NCBI RefSeq assembly: GCF_023065955.2
Contig: NW_026623078.1
Coordinates: 6,706,199 to 6,770,198, forward strand
DNA: 64,000 nt
Direction of reading: 5' to 3'
From: Ursus arctos
Taxonomy: Eukaryota > Chordata > Mammalia > Carnivora > Ursidae
The notes below the pieces were generated by a model. That model had not been told where the DNA came from. It saw only the letters and a program-made list of their open reading frames with translations, and ran no database searches. Shown here in pieces: positions 62,570 through 64,000 of the stretch. The position numbers were made by a program, and so were the translations under genes. Position 1 is the stretch's first letter, and every line of letters begins with the position of its first letter.

Positions 62570-62763
62570 CCCCAGCCTGTGGCTCAGCGGGCTCGAGGTG
62601 TCGCAGCCAAGAGAGGAGGAGCCAGGCACGGAGCTCCAGGTCTGAGCCCGGCATGTTGAGACCTATGTATGCCAGTAGTGTCTTCAGGCAGGGAAATTCT
62701 GGGGGCTGGAAGAAATCTTCAGGGTAGTGGCCCAGCCAGGTGCCCAGGATGGAGGAGATGGCC
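62570..62763 (-). pseudogene. RALGDS-like REM (Ras exchanger motif) exon
   Basis: A 194-bp minus-strand exon bounded by an acceptor 'gtctgtccccag' and a donor 'gtgagg' (GT at 62568-62569). It encodes 'AISSILGTWLGHYPEDFFQP' then 'PEFPCLKTLLAYIGLNMPGSDLE' and 'HLEPAEPQ', close in pattern to the second half of the RALGDS/RGL N-terminal REM domain. REM stabilises the RasGEF catalytic domain. The exon itself is open and its splice sites look good. The first half of REM, expected to the right, and the RasGEF domain, expected to the left, were not found. With the broken linker exon, a pseudogene or partial duplicate copy is most likely. Confidence 0.85.
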
Positions 62764-64000
62764 CTGGGGACAGACAGGTGGGCAGAGGAGTCAGAGGACA
62801 GGGCACCTCCCACACGGATGCCCCAGGGAACCCCTGTGGGAACCTGGGCCCCTGGGTCCCCAGCTCCTGGCTGTCAGAGCCCATTCCTACTCCATGTCCA
62901 CCTGTGATGTGGCAGTCCTGCCTGAGGCGGGCCTGGTCACTGAGGAGGGGCTGGCCCAAAGCCTCTGTGAGTGGGAGCCCCTGACCCCTGGTGTGACCAT
63001 TTCTGTCCTCCAAGCGGAAGCTGGACACCCTGCTCAGTCTCCCTGCCCACTTGCTGCGTAACTTCCACTGCATGTGGGCAGGGAGGGGTGGCATGTCTCG
63101 CATGGTCATTGCCCTCAGTGCACACTAGTGCTCTGTGACTATCCAACCAAGGAGGGAACAAAGGGACTCTGTCCCATCCCTGGCCTTCCCAGGACCCTCC
63201 CGATACCTCCCACTTCCCCTCCCGTGCCTACGTGCGGCCTTGTTCAGTAGGTGCCAGGAGAGGGTGTCCTTCCGTGGACATTAATCTCCCACTGGGTGGG
63301 GGACGTCCAGTCCCCAAGCCCTCCCTGGGTCTTCTGAGTACCTGCTGAGCACCCGGTGTCAACGTTCCACCAGATGTGTGGAAGCCATGCCCTTTGTTCT
63401 GGGTCCCAGGATTGGGGTAGAGACAGGGCTGGGAGGTGGCAGGGATGGGGAATGACTCTGTCAGGGGCTGAGGCTGCCCTCCAGTCCCCTCTGCTCTCCC
63501 ACAGTGCTCACACCCCACCCAGGGCTCTCCAGGACCCCCTTCTGCAGAAGAAGCCCTCAGACCTGGACCCTCTCAGGAATTGCAGATGTGTGGGATGAGG
63601 GTGCAGCAGCCCCCACATCACAGTCCCCTCTCTGCCCTCTCGAAGAAGGAAGGGCCCTCTGCATTAGCCAAAGCTCACTCATATGCCCTGCTGCTCCTGG
63701 GCTCCGCCGATCTCATCCCAGGAAGAGAGGACGCATCTGTAGCTAGAGGCGACGGGGGGGGGGGGGGGGGGGTTGTTGGGGGAATCGCATGAAATGCCCT
63801 GTGAACCCTCCTTCTCATCATGTCTAGTGTCACTGTCTGCCTTTTGGGAATGTAATCAAGGTATAATCTTTGGCTAGTGTTATATGCCTGTACTTTTTTT
63901 TAAATGGTATACTGGAAAAGGACTGGGATCCTAGTTGTACCATAGTTAAATACCACCCTGTTAATTTCTGCAGCATGTTATTTGGAATTTGGAGGAAAGC
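62764..64000. other. No further exon recognised
   Basis: GC-rich sequence upstream (minus sense) of the REM exon. Many overlapping ORFs exist but I could not match any to the first REM exon of RALGDS. Contains the poly-G run. Confidence 0.4.
63754..63772. repeat. Poly-G run of 19
   Basis: Nineteen consecutive G, followed by GTTGTTGGGGG. Likely G-quadruplex forming; length is error-prone in sequencing. Confidence 0.9.

Noticed and set aside
62669..63161. Further RALGDS exons upstream of the REM exon
   Set aside because: Tried to match the first half of the REM domain on the minus strand; no convincing residues or splice pair found.

Overview
This is a vertebrate nuclear window from a carnivoran mammal. 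The strongest species clue is the many copies of the tRNA-Lys-derived carnivore SINE (SINEC), with a GGGGCGCCTGGGTGGC start and a CT-rich body ending in (AAATAA)n/AAATCTTT. The young copies have a variant start (CAGCGGTTAAGCGCCTGCC) that I associate with bears and giant panda, so an ursid, or less likely another arctoid carnivore, is my best inference. Many copies of one carnivore L1 3' end support this. I find no complete intact protein-coding gene. The window is a gene-poor, repeat-dense stretch holding olfactory receptor (OR) relics, retrocopies and broken gene fragments.

Layout. 0.1-1.9 kb: antisense L1. 2.6-3.45 kb: a nine-finger C2H2 zinc-finger block (minus). 4.4-4.95 kb: a 5'-truncated L1 with target-site duplication. 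About 6.3-7.3 kb: a decayed antisense retroviral env remnant with the CX6CC motif. 11.5-12.2 kb: a SINE cluster beside a 3'-truncated OR4 pseudogene (12.2-12.95 kb). 21.5-22.4 kb: a poly(A)-tailed retrocopy of an unidentified transcript. 24.0-24.9 kb: a nearly intact OR4F-family pseudogene. 29.6-30.45 kb: two adjacent L1 3' ends, one with a 5' inversion. 32.4-38.8 kb: an old antisense L1 holding a near full-length FOXK2 processed pseudogene and several SINE/L1 insertions. 43.7-44.8 kb and 47.9-48.8 kb: OR4E2 (plus) and OR4E1 (minus), arranged tail to tail, each with one frameshift. 45.6-47.7 kb, between them: an old L1, an L2 and a MIR. 54.3-54.8 kb: a MaLR LTR. 57.1-59.1 kb: the 5' half of an antisense L1/HAL1-like element with an ORF1 coiled-coil piece. 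61.3-62.8 kb: a RALGDS-like fragment with one REM-domain exon and a 147-bp tandem-repeat linker broken by three in-frame stops.

No operon or pathway logic applies. The common thread is OR gene death plus retrotransposition. In human, OR4E1 and OR4E2 lie in the OR cluster beside the T-cell receptor alpha locus at 14q11.2, so this window is probably the carnivore counterpart of that region; that is inference. Most OR lesions sit in or beside homopolymer runs, so raw reads should be checked before calling them fixed pseudogenes. I did not find a convincing undescribed system. The best leads are the RALGDS-like repeat array, the unidentified retrocopy, and an 18-bp perfect inverted repeat at 18.13-18.20 kb. 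Family names for repeats are from memory of consensus sequences, not a database search.
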